Assembly (NCBI RefSeq): GCF_019263595.1
Contig: NZ_JADQDD010000028.1
Coordinates: forward strand, 1-33,652
DNA length: 33,652 nt
Reading direction: 5' to 3'
Source: Pseudonocardia sp. KRD291
GTDB lineage: Bacteria; Actinomycetota; Actinomycetes; Mycobacteriales; Pseudonocardiaceae
Positions 7,446-17,018 of the stretch are shown in pieces. A program made the position numbers and the translations under genes. Position 1 is the first letter of the stretch; every line of letters begins with the position of its first letter. The notes under the pieces were generated by a model. The model saw nothing but the letters and a program-made list of their open reading frames with translations. It did not search any database and was not told where the DNA came from.

Positions 7446-8225
7446 CTATCGCCCGGTGAACGTGGCCTTGCCCGGGCCGTTCTGCACGAACGACTCCATG
7501 CCGGCCTTGGCATCGTCGCTGGCGAACACGCCGGCGAACAGCTCGGACTCGATGTCCAGGCCGGTGCGCAGGTCGGTGTCCAGGCCGCCGTCGATCGCCT
7601 TCTTGGCCGCGGCCAGTGCGAGCGCCGGGCCGGCCGTGAACTGCGCGGCGTAGGCGACCGATCGGGAGTACACCTCGTCGGCCGGGACGACCTCGTCGAC
7701 CAGGCCGATCGCGAGCGCCTCCTCGGCCGAGACCATCCGCCCGGTGTAGATCAGGTCCTTGGCCCGGGACGGTCCGATCAGGCGGGCCAGGCGCTGGGTT
7801 CCGCCGCCGCCCGGGAAGATCCCGAGCAGGATCTCCGGGAACCCGAGCTTCGCGTTCTCCCCGGCGATCCGGCGGTCCGCTCCGAGCACGACCTCCAGCC
7901 CGCCACCCAGTGCGTAGCCGGTCAGCGCGGCCACGGTCGGCTTGGCGATCGTGGAGATCGCGCCGAGGCCGGCCGAGAGCTTCCGGGCGACCGGGGCCAT
8001 GTCCGAGTACGACATGGTCGCCATCTCCTTGACGTCCGCCCCTGCGGCGAACGTCTTCTCCCCGCCGTAGACGACGACGGCGCGCACGTCGGCGCGGGTG
8101 TCCGCCTCCTCGGAGACGGTCAGCAGCTCCTGCTGGATCTGGCGGTTCAACGCGTTCATCGGCGGCCGGTCGATCCGGATGGTCCCGACGCCGTCGTCCA
8201 CGGACAGGCTCACGAATTCGGTCAC
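7446..8225 (-). CDS. echA: Enoyl-CoA hydratase/isomerase family protein
   Basis: 259-residue crotonase-fold enzyme, full length. It should hydrate trans-2-enoyl-CoA in fatty-acid beta-oxidation in the cytosol. The oxyanion-hole segments are FAAGADVKEM (~59-68) and GYALGGGLEV (~103-112). Both glutamates that act in the rat mitochondrial hydratase are present: Glu111 in GGLEVVLGAD and Glu131 in FPEILLGIFPG. True hydratase activity is therefore likely, rather than one of the divergent crotonase activities. GTG at 8225 has TAGGGT 6 nt upstream, the leaderless pattern. Its context between a methyltransferase and an ABC ATPase matches M. tuberculosis echA17 (Rv3039c). It lies downstream of the ABC ATPase gene but is separated from it by a long hairpin, so it is probably transcribed from its own promoter. 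Confidence 0.92.
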   Translation of the reverse strand: MTEFVSLSVDDGVGTIRIDRPPMNALNRQIQQELLTVSEEADTRADVRAVVVYGGEKTFAAGADVKEMATMSYSDMAPVARKLSAGLGAISTIAKPTVAALTGYALGGGLEVVLGADRRIAGENAKLGFPEILLGIFPGGGGTQRLARLIGPSRAKDLIYTGRMVSAEEALAIGLVDEVVPADEVYSRSVAYAAQFTAGPALALAAAKKAIDGGLDTDLRTGLDIESELFAGVFASDDAKAGMESFVQNGPGKATFTGR

Positions 8226-8231
8226 GAGCGG

Positions 8232-8237
8232 ACCCTA
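8232..8237 (-). promoter_or_regulatory. Probable -10 element (TAGGGT) of echA
   Basis: TAGGGT on the minus strand ends 6 nt before GTG 8225 with no ribosome binding site between, consistent with a leaderless transcript beginning at the start codon. Confidence 0.45.
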
Positions 8238-8254
8238 ACGCGGCCCACCCCCCT

Positions 8255-8317
8255 CGCGTTGTGGAGCCATGACGCGCCTGCGAGCGCCGCGCCAGCGCGT
8301 TATGGCTCCACAACGCG
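8255..8317. repeat. Long inverted repeat (23-bp arms, 17-bp loop), probable terminator or dispersed palindromic element
   Basis: The arms 8255-8277 and 8295-8317 match as an inverted repeat at 22 of 23 positions; the core is GTTGTGGAGCCAT. CTGCGAGCG follows each arm (8278-8286 and 8319-8327), so the element has a composite inverted-plus-direct structure beyond a simple terminator. It lies between the end of the ABC ATPase gene and the echA promoter on the same strand and would stop read-through. No T-tract follows. Confidence 0.65.
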
Positions 8318-8350
8318 GCTGCGAGCGGGGTGTGGGTGGGGGTGTCCGCG

Positions 8351-9193
8351 TCAGTCCCGGCGCCAGGCTGTGTAGCGGCCTCGGCGGCGGGCCACCTGCA
8401 GGGGAAGACCGAAGGTGTCGGTGAGGGACTCGTCGGTGAGGACGTCGTCGAGGAGACCGGCGGCGATCACCCGGCCGTCGCGCAGCAGCATGCCGTGGGT
8501 GTAGCCGGGCGGGATCTCCTCGACGTGGTGGGTGACCAGCACCGATGCCGGGGCCTCCGGGTCGAGGGCGAGGGTGGACAGCCGCGACACCAGGTCCTCG
8601 CGACCGCCGAGGTCGAGGCCGGCCGCGGGCTCGTCGAGCAGGAGCAGCTCCGGGTCGGTCATCAGCGCGCGGGCGATCAGGGTGCGCTTGCGCTCGCCCT
8701 CGGACAGCGTCCCGTAGGCGCGGTCGACGAGCCTGCCCATCCCGAGGGTGTCGAGCAGGTGCCGGGCGCGCTCGGTGTCCTGGGTGTCGTAGGCCTCGCG
8801 CCAGCGGCCGAGCACGCCGTACCCGGCGCTGACCACGACGTCCGAGACGATCTCGTCGCCGGGCACGCGGACGCCGAGGTTCGCCGAGGTCAGGCCGATC
8901 CGGGGCCGCAGCTCGAACAGGTTGACCCGCCCGATCCGCTCGCCGAGGACGTGCACGGTCCCGGCGGTGGGGTGCATCTCGGCGCCGGCCAGGCGCAGCA
9001 GGGTGGTCTTGCCGGCGCCATTCGGGCCGAGCACGACCCATCGTTCGTCCAGCTCGACCCGCCAGTCGACGTGATCGAGCAGGACGGCGGGACCGCGCCG
9101 GACGGCCACACCGTCCATCGCGATCACGAGATCGTCGAAATCCGTGTCGGTCGGTGTGACGCCGGGCGCGGGCGGGGTTCCGGGAGTGGCCAC
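8351..9193 (-). CDS. Stand-alone ABC transporter-type ATPase (Rv3041c-like)
   Basis: 280 residues, a single nucleotide-binding domain. Walker A is GPNGAGKTT (about residues 56-64), the signature is LSEGERKR, Walker B is LLLLDEPAAGLD, and the H-loop is VTHHVEEI. No membrane segment is present and no permease gene is adjacent. It therefore partners with a distant permease or is a soluble non-transport ATPase. Members of this family are often annotated in the same way next to echA genes in mycobacteria. GTG at 9193 faces the glgX start only 19 bp away, so the two divergent genes share a very compact promoter region. AGGATAGGGG just upstream could act as its ribosome binding site. The C-terminal tail is basic (VARRRGRYTAWRRD). 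Confidence 0.88.
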   Translation of the reverse strand: MATPGTPPAPGVTPTDTDFDDLVIAMDGVAVRRGPAVLLDHVDWRVELDERWVVLGPNGAGKTTLLRLAGAEMHPTAGTVHVLGERIGRVNLFELRPRIGLTSANLGVRVPGDEIVSDVVVSAGYGVLGRWREAYDTQDTERARHLLDTLGMGRLVDRAYGTLSEGERKRTLIARALMTDPELLLLDEPAAGLDLGGREDLVSRLSTLALDPEAPASVLVTHHVEEIPPGYTHGMLLRDGRVIAAGLLDDVLTDESLTDTFGLPLQVARRRGRYTAWRRD

Positions 9194-9198
9194 ACCCC

Positions 9199-9204
9199 TA
9201 TCCT
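9199..9204 (+). promoter_or_regulatory. Probable -10 element (TATCCT) of glgX
   Basis: TATCCT ends 8 nt before GTG 9213 and lies within the 19-bp gap between two divergent genes. The gap is too short for a normal 5' leader, so leaderless transcription is the simplest reading. Confidence 0.45.
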
Positions 9205-9212
9205 GGCCGATC

Positions 9213-11234
9213 GTGCCGGTCTTCCCCTTGGGTGCCCATCCCGACGATCACGGAACGCGCTTCGCCGTGGCCTCCACCAGCGCGGAGGTGGTCGAGGTCT
9301 GCCTGGTCGACGGCCCGTCCGATGGGGGGCCGGGTGATCTGACCGAGCGCCGGGTCGAGCTCGGCGAGCACACGTTCGGGGTGTGGCACGGGTACGTGCC
9401 CGGTGTCCGGCCCGGGCAGCGCTACGGGTTCCGGGTGCACGGGCCCTACCGGCCGTTCCAGGGCGTGCGGGCGAACCCGCAGAAGATCCTCGTCGACCCG
9501 TACGCGAAGCAGGTCACCGGACGGGTCACCGACCTCGACGCCGCGCGCGGCTGGGTGGACGACCCGATGACCGGCCGGCCCAGCACCGTCAACTCGCTCG
9601 GGCACGTCCCCCTGTCCGTGGTGGTGGCCCCGGACGGGGTGCCGGTGCGGCCCCGCCCGGACGTGCCGTGGTCGGACACGGTGATCTGCGAGCTGCACGT
9701 GCGCGGCTACACCCGGCTCCATCCCGACGTGCCCCCCGAGCAGCGCGGGACCTATCTCGGGCTCGCGCACCCGTCGGTCGTCGAGCACCTGCGCCGGATC
9801 GGGGTGACCGCCGTCGAGCTGCTGCCGGTGAACGCGATCGCCGACGAGCCGCCGCTGCTCGAGCGCGGCGCGGTCAACTACTGGGGCTACTCCACGCTGG
9901 GTTTCCTCGCCCCGCACCCGGGCTACGCGAGCGTGCCCGGCGCCGAGCTGACCGAGTTCCGGACCATGGTCGACACGCTGCACGCGGCCGGGATCGAGGT
10001 GATCCTCGACGTCGTCCCGAACCACACCTGCGAGGGCGGCGTCGGCGGCACGACGATCTCCTACCGCGGCCTGGACGCCCCGGCCTACTACTCGCTGGGC
10101 GGCTCCGGGCACGACAATGACATCACCGGTACCGGCAACACGCTCGACGCCGGGTCGCCGACCGTGATCCGCCTGATCTGCGACGCGCTGCGGCACTGGG
10201 TGCAGGCCTTCGGCGTGGACGGGTTCCGGATCGACCTGGCCAGCGTGCTCGGGCGGCCGCGCTCCGGGGCGTTCGACCCCAGCTCGGCGCTGCTCACCGC
10301 GATCGCCCAGGACCCGATCCTCTCGACCTGCAAGCTGATCGCCGAGCCGTGGGACGCGACCGGCGAGGGCTACCGCGTCGGCGGTTTCGGTGTCGCGTGG
10401 TCGGAGTGGAACGGGCGCTACCGCGACGCCGTGCGCGACTTCTGGCGCGGGCAGGGCGGGATCGCCGAGCTCGCGTCGCGCACGACCGGCAGCTCGGACA
10501 TCTACGGCTCCTCCGGGCGGCGGCCGTGGGCGTCGGTCAACTTCGTCACCGCGCACGACGGGTTCACCCTGCGCGACCTGGTCTCCTACGAGCGCAAGCA
10601 CAACGAGGGCAACGGCGAGGGCAACCGGGACGGGACCGACGACAACCGGTCGCAGAACTTCGGTGTCGAGGGCCCCACCGACTCCGACGAGATCCGCCGG
10701 TCGCGCCTGTCGACGGCGCGGGCGATGCTGGCCACGCTGCTGCTCTCGGTCGGCACGCCGATGCTCGTCGGCGGCGACGAGCGCTGGCGTACCCAGGGCG
10801 GCAACAACAACGCCTACTGCCGCGACGACGAGACGTCCTGGGTGGACTGGACCGCCACCGACGAGAGCGAGGCGCTGGCCGCGTTCACCGCGCGGGTCGC
10901 CGAGCTGCGCCGGGAGTCGCCGGTGCTGCACCGCGACCAGTTCTACGTCGACGGCGAGGTGCTGTGGTGGCACCCGTCCGGTCGCCCGATGGACAACGGG
11001 GACTGGCACGACGGCGGCACCCGGACGCTCGTGGTGCTCCTGGCGGACTACTGGCTGCTGCTCCTGCACTCCGGCGGTGAGCCCGTCGACTGCGTGCTGC
11101 CGGCCGAGCACGGCTTCGACCCGGTCCTGGACACCACCACCGCCGACGGCCGCCCCGCGAACCCGACGACGGTCGAGGCCGGCTCGACCCTCACCCTGCC
11201 GCCCCGCTCCGTCCAGCTCCTCCGCAGCCGCTGA
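9213..11234 (+). CDS. glgX: Glycogen debranching enzyme (isoamylase-type GH13)
   Basis: 673-residue GH13 enzyme that hydrolyses alpha-1,6 branch points of glycogen, preferring short limit-dextrin branches. An N-terminal CBM48-like beta domain (~1-140) precedes the catalytic barrel. Active-site regions are DVVPNH (266-271), VDGFRIDLASVLG with nucleophile Asp341, LIAEPWDA with acid/base Glu378, and FVTAHDGFTL with Asp449. A family-typical GNNNAYCRDDETSWVDW segment follows. The start is GTG at 9213, because VPVFPLGAHPDDHGTRFA aligns with family N-termini and TATCCT is 8 nt upstream; an in-frame start at 9144 would overlap the divergent ABC gene. With GlgP, it would complete glucan breakdown to maltodextrins and glucose-1-phosphate. 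Confidence 0.95.
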   Translation: MPVFPLGAHPDDHGTRFAVASTSAEVVEVCLVDGPSDGGPGDLTERRVELGEHTFGVWHGYVPGVRPGQRYGFRVHGPYRPFQGVRANPQKILVDPYAKQVTGRVTDLDAARGWVDDPMTGRPSTVNSLGHVPLSVVVAPDGVPVRPRPDVPWSDTVICELHVRGYTRLHPDVPPEQRGTYLGLAHPSVVEHLRRIGVTAVELLPVNAIADEPPLLERGAVNYWGYSTLGFLAPHPGYASVPGAELTEFRTMVDTLHAAGIEVILDVVPNHTCEGGVGGTTISYRGLDAPAYYSLGGSGHDNDITGTGNTLDAGSPTVIRLICDALRHWVQAFGVDGFRIDLASVLGRPRSGAFDPSSALLTAIAQDPILSTCKLIAEPWDATGEGYRVGGFGVAWSEWNGRYRDAVRDFWRGQGGIAELASRTTGSSDIYGSSGRRPWASVNFVTAHDGFTLRDLVSYERKHNEGNGEGNRDGTDDNRSQNFGVEGPTDSDEIRRSRLSTARAMLATLLLSVGTPMLVGGDERWRTQGGNNNAYCRDDETSWVDWTATDESEALAAFTARVAELRRESPVLHRDQFYVDGEVLWWHPSGRPMDNGDWHDGGTRTLVVLLADYWLLLLHSGGEPVDCVLPAEHGFDPVLDTTTADGRPANPTTVEAGSTLTLPPRSVQLLRSR

Positions 11235-11241
11235 AGCACGA

Positions 11242-11290
11242 CACTCGTGAATCACGACGAGCGTGGCGCGCTCGTCCTGGTTCACGAGTG
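11242..11290. terminator. Long hairpin after glgX
   Basis: The arms 11242-11263 and 11269-11290 pair at 20 of 22 positions around a 5-nt loop (TGGCG). It begins 8 bp after the glgX stop and ends 11 bp before the fmdB-like promoter hexamer, so it isolates two same-strand genes. Each arm carries CACTCGTGA-type sequence that is partly palindromic by itself. Confidence 0.65.
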
Positions 11291-11301
11291 CCGGCCGGGC
11301 G

Positions 11302-11307
11302 TAATCT
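11302..11307 (+). promoter_or_regulatory. Probable -10 element (TAATCT) of the FmdB-like gene
   Basis: TAATCT ends 7 nt before ATG 11315 and no ribosome binding site is visible between them; leaderless pattern. Confidence 0.5.
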
Positions 11308-11314
11308 GACCGGC

Positions 11315-11551
11315 ATGCCTCGGTACGAGTTCCGCTGTCGGGTGTGCGCGTCGACGTTCGACGTGGACCGGCCGATGTCGGCCTCCGGCGACCCGGCGGA
11401 CTGCCCCGCCGGGCACGCCGACACCGTCAAGCTGCTCTCGACCATCTCCCTGGGCGGTCGCTCCGCAGGCTCAGGGGCGGCGCCGCGGCCGGCGATGGCT
11501 CCGTCCGGTGGCGGGGGCGGCTGCTGCGGCGGAGGGTGCTGCGGCGGCTGA
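11315..11551 (+). CDS. FmdB-family zinc-ribbon protein with Gly/Cys-rich tail
   Basis: 78 residues. It begins MPRYEFRCRVC, the hallmark N-terminus of FmdB-type regulatory/zinc-ribbon proteins. The first metal knuckle, Cys8-x2-Cys11, is intact. The second, usually CPxC, reads Cys30-Pro-Ala-Gly-His34, so either a histidine replaces a cysteine ligand or zinc binding is altered. The low-complexity C-terminus is glycine- and cysteine-rich (GGGGGCCGGGCCGG). Function in actinobacteria is unknown; the name derives from a methylotroph regulator and should not be over-read. ATG at 11315 is preferred over the earlier start at 11288, which would lie inside the hairpin. It stands alone between glgX and glgP, and there is no reason to link it to glucan metabolism. 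Confidence 0.85.
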   Translation: MPRYEFRCRVCASTFDVDRPMSASGDPADCPAGHADTVKLLSTISLGGRSAGSGAAPRPAMAPSGGGGGCCGGGCCGG

Positions 11552-11563
11552 CACCGCCGCAGC
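11538..11563. terminator. Bidirectional hairpin between the FmdB-like gene and glgP
   Basis: GCTGCGGCGG (11538-11547) pairs perfectly with CCGCCGCAGC (11554-11563). The TGA stop of the fmdB-like gene lies in the 6-nt loop. It serves two convergent genes 24 bp apart. Confidence 0.6.
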
Positions 11564-11575
11564 CCCGGGACGCAT

Positions 11576-14173
11576 TCACCCCGCCAGGACCACCTTCGCC
11601 AACTCCGCGGACGAGGCCAGGTGCTCGTGGTGGGGCAGGACCCGCACCGTGTAGCCGGTCAGCCCGGCGTGCGGCAGCGGGACGACGACCTCGTAGCGGT
11701 CCGCGCCGCCGTCCGACCCGCGGTGCTCCATCGCGACCGTGGTCGGCTCGGCCAGCTCGTCGGTGTCGTCCACCCGGCCCACGACCGCCTCGACCGTCAC
11801 GTCGGCCGGGTCCAGGCCGGCCAGCTCGACGGTCGCGCGGACCGTCATCGGCGACCCGACGACCGGGGTGTCCGGCAGACCGGACGCGTCCACGCCGGTG
11901 ATCTGCAGCTTGTTCCACGCCGCGTTCAGGCGGGCGCGGTAGTCGGCCACCTCGCGGGCTGCGGCGTAGTCGTCGGCGACGGCCTCCGCGGCGGCGCGGG
12001 CGGCCGGGAGGTACCAGTCGTGGACGTACTCACCGACCATCCGGGTGGCCTGCACCTGCGGGCGCAGGGTCTGCAGAGTGTGCCGGACCAGCTCCACCCA
12101 GCGGGTCGGGACGCCGTCGGTGCGGTCGTAGAACGCGGGCGTCACCTGGGTGGCGAGCAGCTCGTAGAGCGCGTTCGCCTCCAGGTCGTCGCGCCGCGTC
12201 GGGTCGTCGACGCCGTCCGCGGTGGGGATCGCCCAGCCGTTGGAGCCGTCGTAGAGCTCGTCCCACCAGCCGTCCCGGATGGAGAGGTTGAGCCCGCCGT
12301 TGAGCGCGGACTTCATGCCGGATGTCCCGCACGCCTCGAGCGGGCGCAGCGGGTTGTTCAGCCAGACGTCGCAGCCCCAGTAGAGGTAGCGGGCCATCGA
12401 CATGTCGTAGTCGGGCAGGAACACGATCCGGTGCCGGACGCCCGCGTCGTCGGCGAACCGGACGATCTGCTGGATCAGCGCCTTGCCGCCGTCGTCGGCG
12501 GGGTGCGACTTGCCGGCCACGATCAGCTGCACCGGGCGGTGCGGGTCGAGCAGCAGGCTGCGCAGGCGCTCCGGGTCGCGGAGCATCAGCGTCAGGCGCT
12601 TGTAGGTCGGCACCCGGCGGGCGAACCCGACGGTGAGCACGTCCGGGTCGAAGACGTGGTCGGTCCAGCCCAGCTCCGGGGTGGACGCGCCGCGCTCCAG
12701 CCAGGCCGCGCGGACCCGGCGGCGGACCTCGTCGACCAGGCGCGAGCGCAGCGTGTTGCGCAGCGCCCACAGCTCGGCGTCGCCGACCTCGGACGGCGCG
12801 GTCCCGGCGTGGTGGCGCCCGCCGGGCGTCGGGTCGCCGAGCAGCGCGGTGATCTCGCGCGCCTCCCAGGTGTAGCCGTGCACGCCGTTGGTGACCGAGC
12901 CGATCGGCACCTCGTCGGTGTCGAAGCCGGCCCATATCCCGCCGAACATCCCGCGCGAGACCGCGCCGTGCAGGCGCGACACCCCGTTCGCGCGCTGGGC
13001 CAGGCGCAGGCCCATGTGCGCCATGTTGAACGTCTCCGGGTTCTCCTCGGCGCCGAGGGCCAGCAGCCGGTCGGTGGGCAGGCCGGGCAGCAGGCGCTCG
13101 GTGAGGTAGCGCCGGACCAGGTCGAGGCCGAACCGGTCGATCCCGGCCGGGACCGGGGTGTGCGTGGTGAACACGGTGCCGGCGCGGACCGCGGCCAGCG
13201 CCTGGTCGAAGTCCAGCGGCGCGGACCCGTTCCCCGAGGACGGTCCGGCCGACGCGGGTGCCCCGCCGGCGCACAGCTCGCGGATCCGCTCCAGGCCCAG
13301 GAACCCGGCGTGTCCCTCGTTGGTGTGGAACACCTCGGGCGTGGTGTGCCCGGTGGCGGCGCAGTAGGCCCGCACGGCACGCACGCCGCCGACGCCGATC
13401 AGGATCTCCTGGGAGATCCGGTGGTCCTGGTCGCCGCCGTAGAGACGGTCGGTGATGCCGCGCAGGTCCGGGTCGTTGTCCTCGATGTCGGTGTCGAGCA
13501 GCAGCAGCGGCACCCGCCCGACCTGGGCCTGCCAGACGCGCGCGGTCAGCGTCCGGTCGTCGGGCATCGCGACCGAGACGTGCACCGGGACCTCGTCGGC
13601 GCTGCCGTCGGTGAGCAGCTGCAGCGGCAGCCCCTGCGGGTCCAGCGCCGGGTAGTGCTCGAGCTGCCAGCCGTCGAGCGACAGGGACTGGCGGAAGTAG
13701 CCCGACCGGTACAGCAGCCCGACCGCGATCAGCGGGACGCCCAGGTCGGATGCGGCCTTGAGGTGGTCGCCGGCCAGCACGCCGAGCCCGCCGGAGTAGT
13801 TCGGGAGCACCTCCGAGACGCCGAACTCCATCGAGAAGTAGGCGATCGCGCCCGGCAGGTCGGGGGTGTCGTCGCGGTTGTCCTGGTACCAGCGCGGGCC
13901 GGACAGGTACTCGTCGAGCTCGTCGGAGAGCTCGCGCACGGTCACGACGGTCTCGGCGTCGGAGGCCAGCTCGGCGAGCCGGGAGCTGGGGATCTCGCCG
14001 AGGAGCCGGACCGGGTCCTGCCCGCAGCGCTGCCAGGCCTCGGGGTCCAGCGAGGCGAACAGGTCCCGGGTCGGGGCATGCCAGGTCCAGCGCAGGTTCG
14101 TGGCCAGCGTCTGCAGCGGGGCGAGCTGGGCGGGCAGCTGGGCACGGACGGTGAATCGACGCAGGGCTCTCAC
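11576..14173 (-). CDS. glgP: Alpha-glucan phosphorylase (GlgP, GT35)
   Basis: 865-residue pyridoxal-phosphate enzyme that releases glucose-1-phosphate from the non-reducing ends of alpha-1,4-glucans in the cytosol. An N-terminal DUF3417-type region is followed by FSMEFGVSEVLPNYSGGLGVLAGDHLKAASDLG, a conserved phosphorylase segment (read here in pieces), then FHTNEGHAGFLGLERI. The PLP-lysine motif is EACGTSGMKSALNGG, with Lys at about 621. The length equals that of M. tuberculosis GlgP. GTG at 14173 is supported by TACGCT 8 nt upstream; an upstream in-frame extension has no family similarity. It is divergent from glgE, the same arrangement as Rv1328/Rv1327c. Some relatives act as maltosyl- or maltodextrin phosphorylases, so the preferred chain length is uncertain. 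Confidence 0.95.
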   Translation of the reverse strand: MRALRRFTVRAQLPAQLAPLQTLATNLRWTWHAPTRDLFASLDPEAWQRCGQDPVRLLGEIPSSRLAELASDAETVVTVRELSDELDEYLSGPRWYQDNRDDTPDLPGAIAYFSMEFGVSEVLPNYSGGLGVLAGDHLKAASDLGVPLIAVGLLYRSGYFRQSLSLDGWQLEHYPALDPQGLPLQLLTDGSADEVPVHVSVAMPDDRTLTARVWQAQVGRVPLLLLDTDIEDNDPDLRGITDRLYGGDQDHRISQEILIGVGGVRAVRAYCAATGHTTPEVFHTNEGHAGFLGLERIRELCAGGAPASAGPSSGNGSAPLDFDQALAAVRAGTVFTTHTPVPAGIDRFGLDLVRRYLTERLLPGLPTDRLLALGAEENPETFNMAHMGLRLAQRANGVSRLHGAVSRGMFGGIWAGFDTDEVPIGSVTNGVHGYTWEAREITALLGDPTPGGRHHAGTAPSEVGDAELWALRNTLRSRLVDEVRRRVRAAWLERGASTPELGWTDHVFDPDVLTVGFARRVPTYKRLTLMLRDPERLRSLLLDPHRPVQLIVAGKSHPADDGGKALIQQIVRFADDAGVRHRIVFLPDYDMSMARYLYWGCDVWLNNPLRPLEACGTSGMKSALNGGLNLSIRDGWWDELYDGSNGWAIPTADGVDDPTRRDDLEANALYELLATQVTPAFYDRTDGVPTRWVELVRHTLQTLRPQVQATRMVGEYVHDWYLPAARAAAEAVADDYAAAREVADYRARLNAAWNKLQITGVDASGLPDTPVVGSPMTVRATVELAGLDPADVTVEAVVGRVDDTDELAEPTTVAMEHRGSDGGADRYEVVVPLPHAGLTGYTVRVLPHHEHLASSAELAKVVLAG

Positions 14174-14181
14174 GGGCGCGA

Positions 14182-14187
14182 AGCGTA
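14182..14187 (-). promoter_or_regulatory. Probable -10 element (TACGCT) of glgP
   Basis: TACGCT on the minus strand ends 8 nt before GTG 14173. It lies in the 223-bp divergent glgP/glgE region; I saw no clear consensus promoter for glgE in the rest of that region. Confidence 0.4.
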
Positions 14188-14396
14188 CGAGACTCTCCCG
14201 GGGCCCCGACACGCACGCCCGGCCCGCCCGGCCACCGGTCGACACTCTCGGTACGGTTGACGGGTACGCGGCCGCACGGTGGGCGTCGTCGCGGTGTACC
14301 GGCGCTGAGCTGTAACGATGTCGGCTCGCCCCGGACCGCACCCGATACCCGAGGCGTCGGCCGATCTGCGCAGAACGAACACCGGGGGTGAGGCCG

Positions 14397-16394
<1,998 letters not shown>

Positions 16395-16412
16395 GCCGGT
16401 CGCCCGACCCAC

Positions 16413-17018
16413 TCAGCTCCGGGCCCGGGCCGCGGCGATCACCATCGCCGCGACCCGGGTGGCCCGGTCGCAGCCCTCGGCGTGGCTGCCCACCGCGCGC
16501 GAGCGCGCCGCAGGCGAGTTCACCTCGTAGGTGACCAGGAACGACGTGTCCGGGTCGGCGTCGACGACGACCGTGCACGTGTAGTTGGTCGGGGGCGCCT
16601 GCGCCGCGTTCTCGATCGCGCCGTACCCCTCGACCGTCGTGATCCGCTGCCCGGTGAACCCGGTCCGCTCGCCCAGCCGGTCGGGGTGACCGGGGACGTA
16701 CCGGTCGGCCGGGATGCCCGGCTGGATGCGCAGCAGCCAGAACTGCCCGCCCACGCCGTGGAGCACGCAGTTGTTGGCCCCCTGACCGATCGGGTCCGGG
16801 GTCCGCTCGAGGATCCCGAGCTCGACCGAGGACCGCGCGTCCACGGCCTCGCACGCCGGCAGCCGGCTCACCTCCAGGTCGGCCGGGCGGGGCGGGAACG
16901 GGCTCGCCGCGGCCGCGGGCGCGCCGCACCCGCTCACCAGCGCCACCGCCAGCACGGACGCCGGCACCGCTGCCCGCACGGGGCCCGTCCGGCGCCGCGG
17001 CGAGCTCAACGCAGCCAC
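16413..17018 (-). CDS. DUF3558-like secreted lipoprotein
   Basis: 201 residues. A basic N-terminus (SPRRRTGPVR) leads into a hydrophobic segment ending in the lipobox VSGC with Cys31, so it should be exported and lipid-anchored on the outer face of the membrane. A Pro/Ala linker leads to a ~150-residue domain with cysteines in SRLPACEAVD, NNCVLHG, NYTCTVVV and EGCDRA, which could form two disulfides. The pattern fits DUF3558 lipoproteins, common in Pseudonocardiaceae and mycobacteria, of unknown function. Start choice: GTG 17018 is listed; TTG 17009 overlaps the upstream SGNH stop as TTGA and has GGGAG at 8 nt, so it is a serious alternative. Either way the gene is coupled to the SGNH hydrolase gene. 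Confidence 0.8.
   Translation of the reverse strand: MAALSSPRRRTGPVRAAVPASVLAVALVSGCGAPAAAASPFPPRPADLEVSRLPACEAVDARSSVELGILERTPDPIGQGANNCVLHGVGGQFWLLRIQPGIPADRYVPGHPDRLGERTGFTGQRITTVEGYGAIENAAQAPPTNYTCTVVVDADPDTSFLVTYEVNSPAARSRAVGSHAEGCDRATRVAAMVIAAARARS

Noticed and set aside
8351-9193. ABC ATPase considered part of a sugar importer for the glucan locus
   Set aside because: It is divergent from glgX, no permease or signal-peptide-bearing binding protein is near, and it lies in the echA-type block instead.
9144-9212. Upstream extension of glgX to an earlier in-frame start
   Set aside because: It would overlap the divergent ABC ATPase coding sequence, and family similarity begins at VPVFPLGAH; the TATCCT hexamer supports GTG 9213.
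11621-14260. Long plus-strand frame opposite glgP
   Set aside because: It is antisense to a phosphorylase with the PLP motif; no family features and no ribosome binding site.
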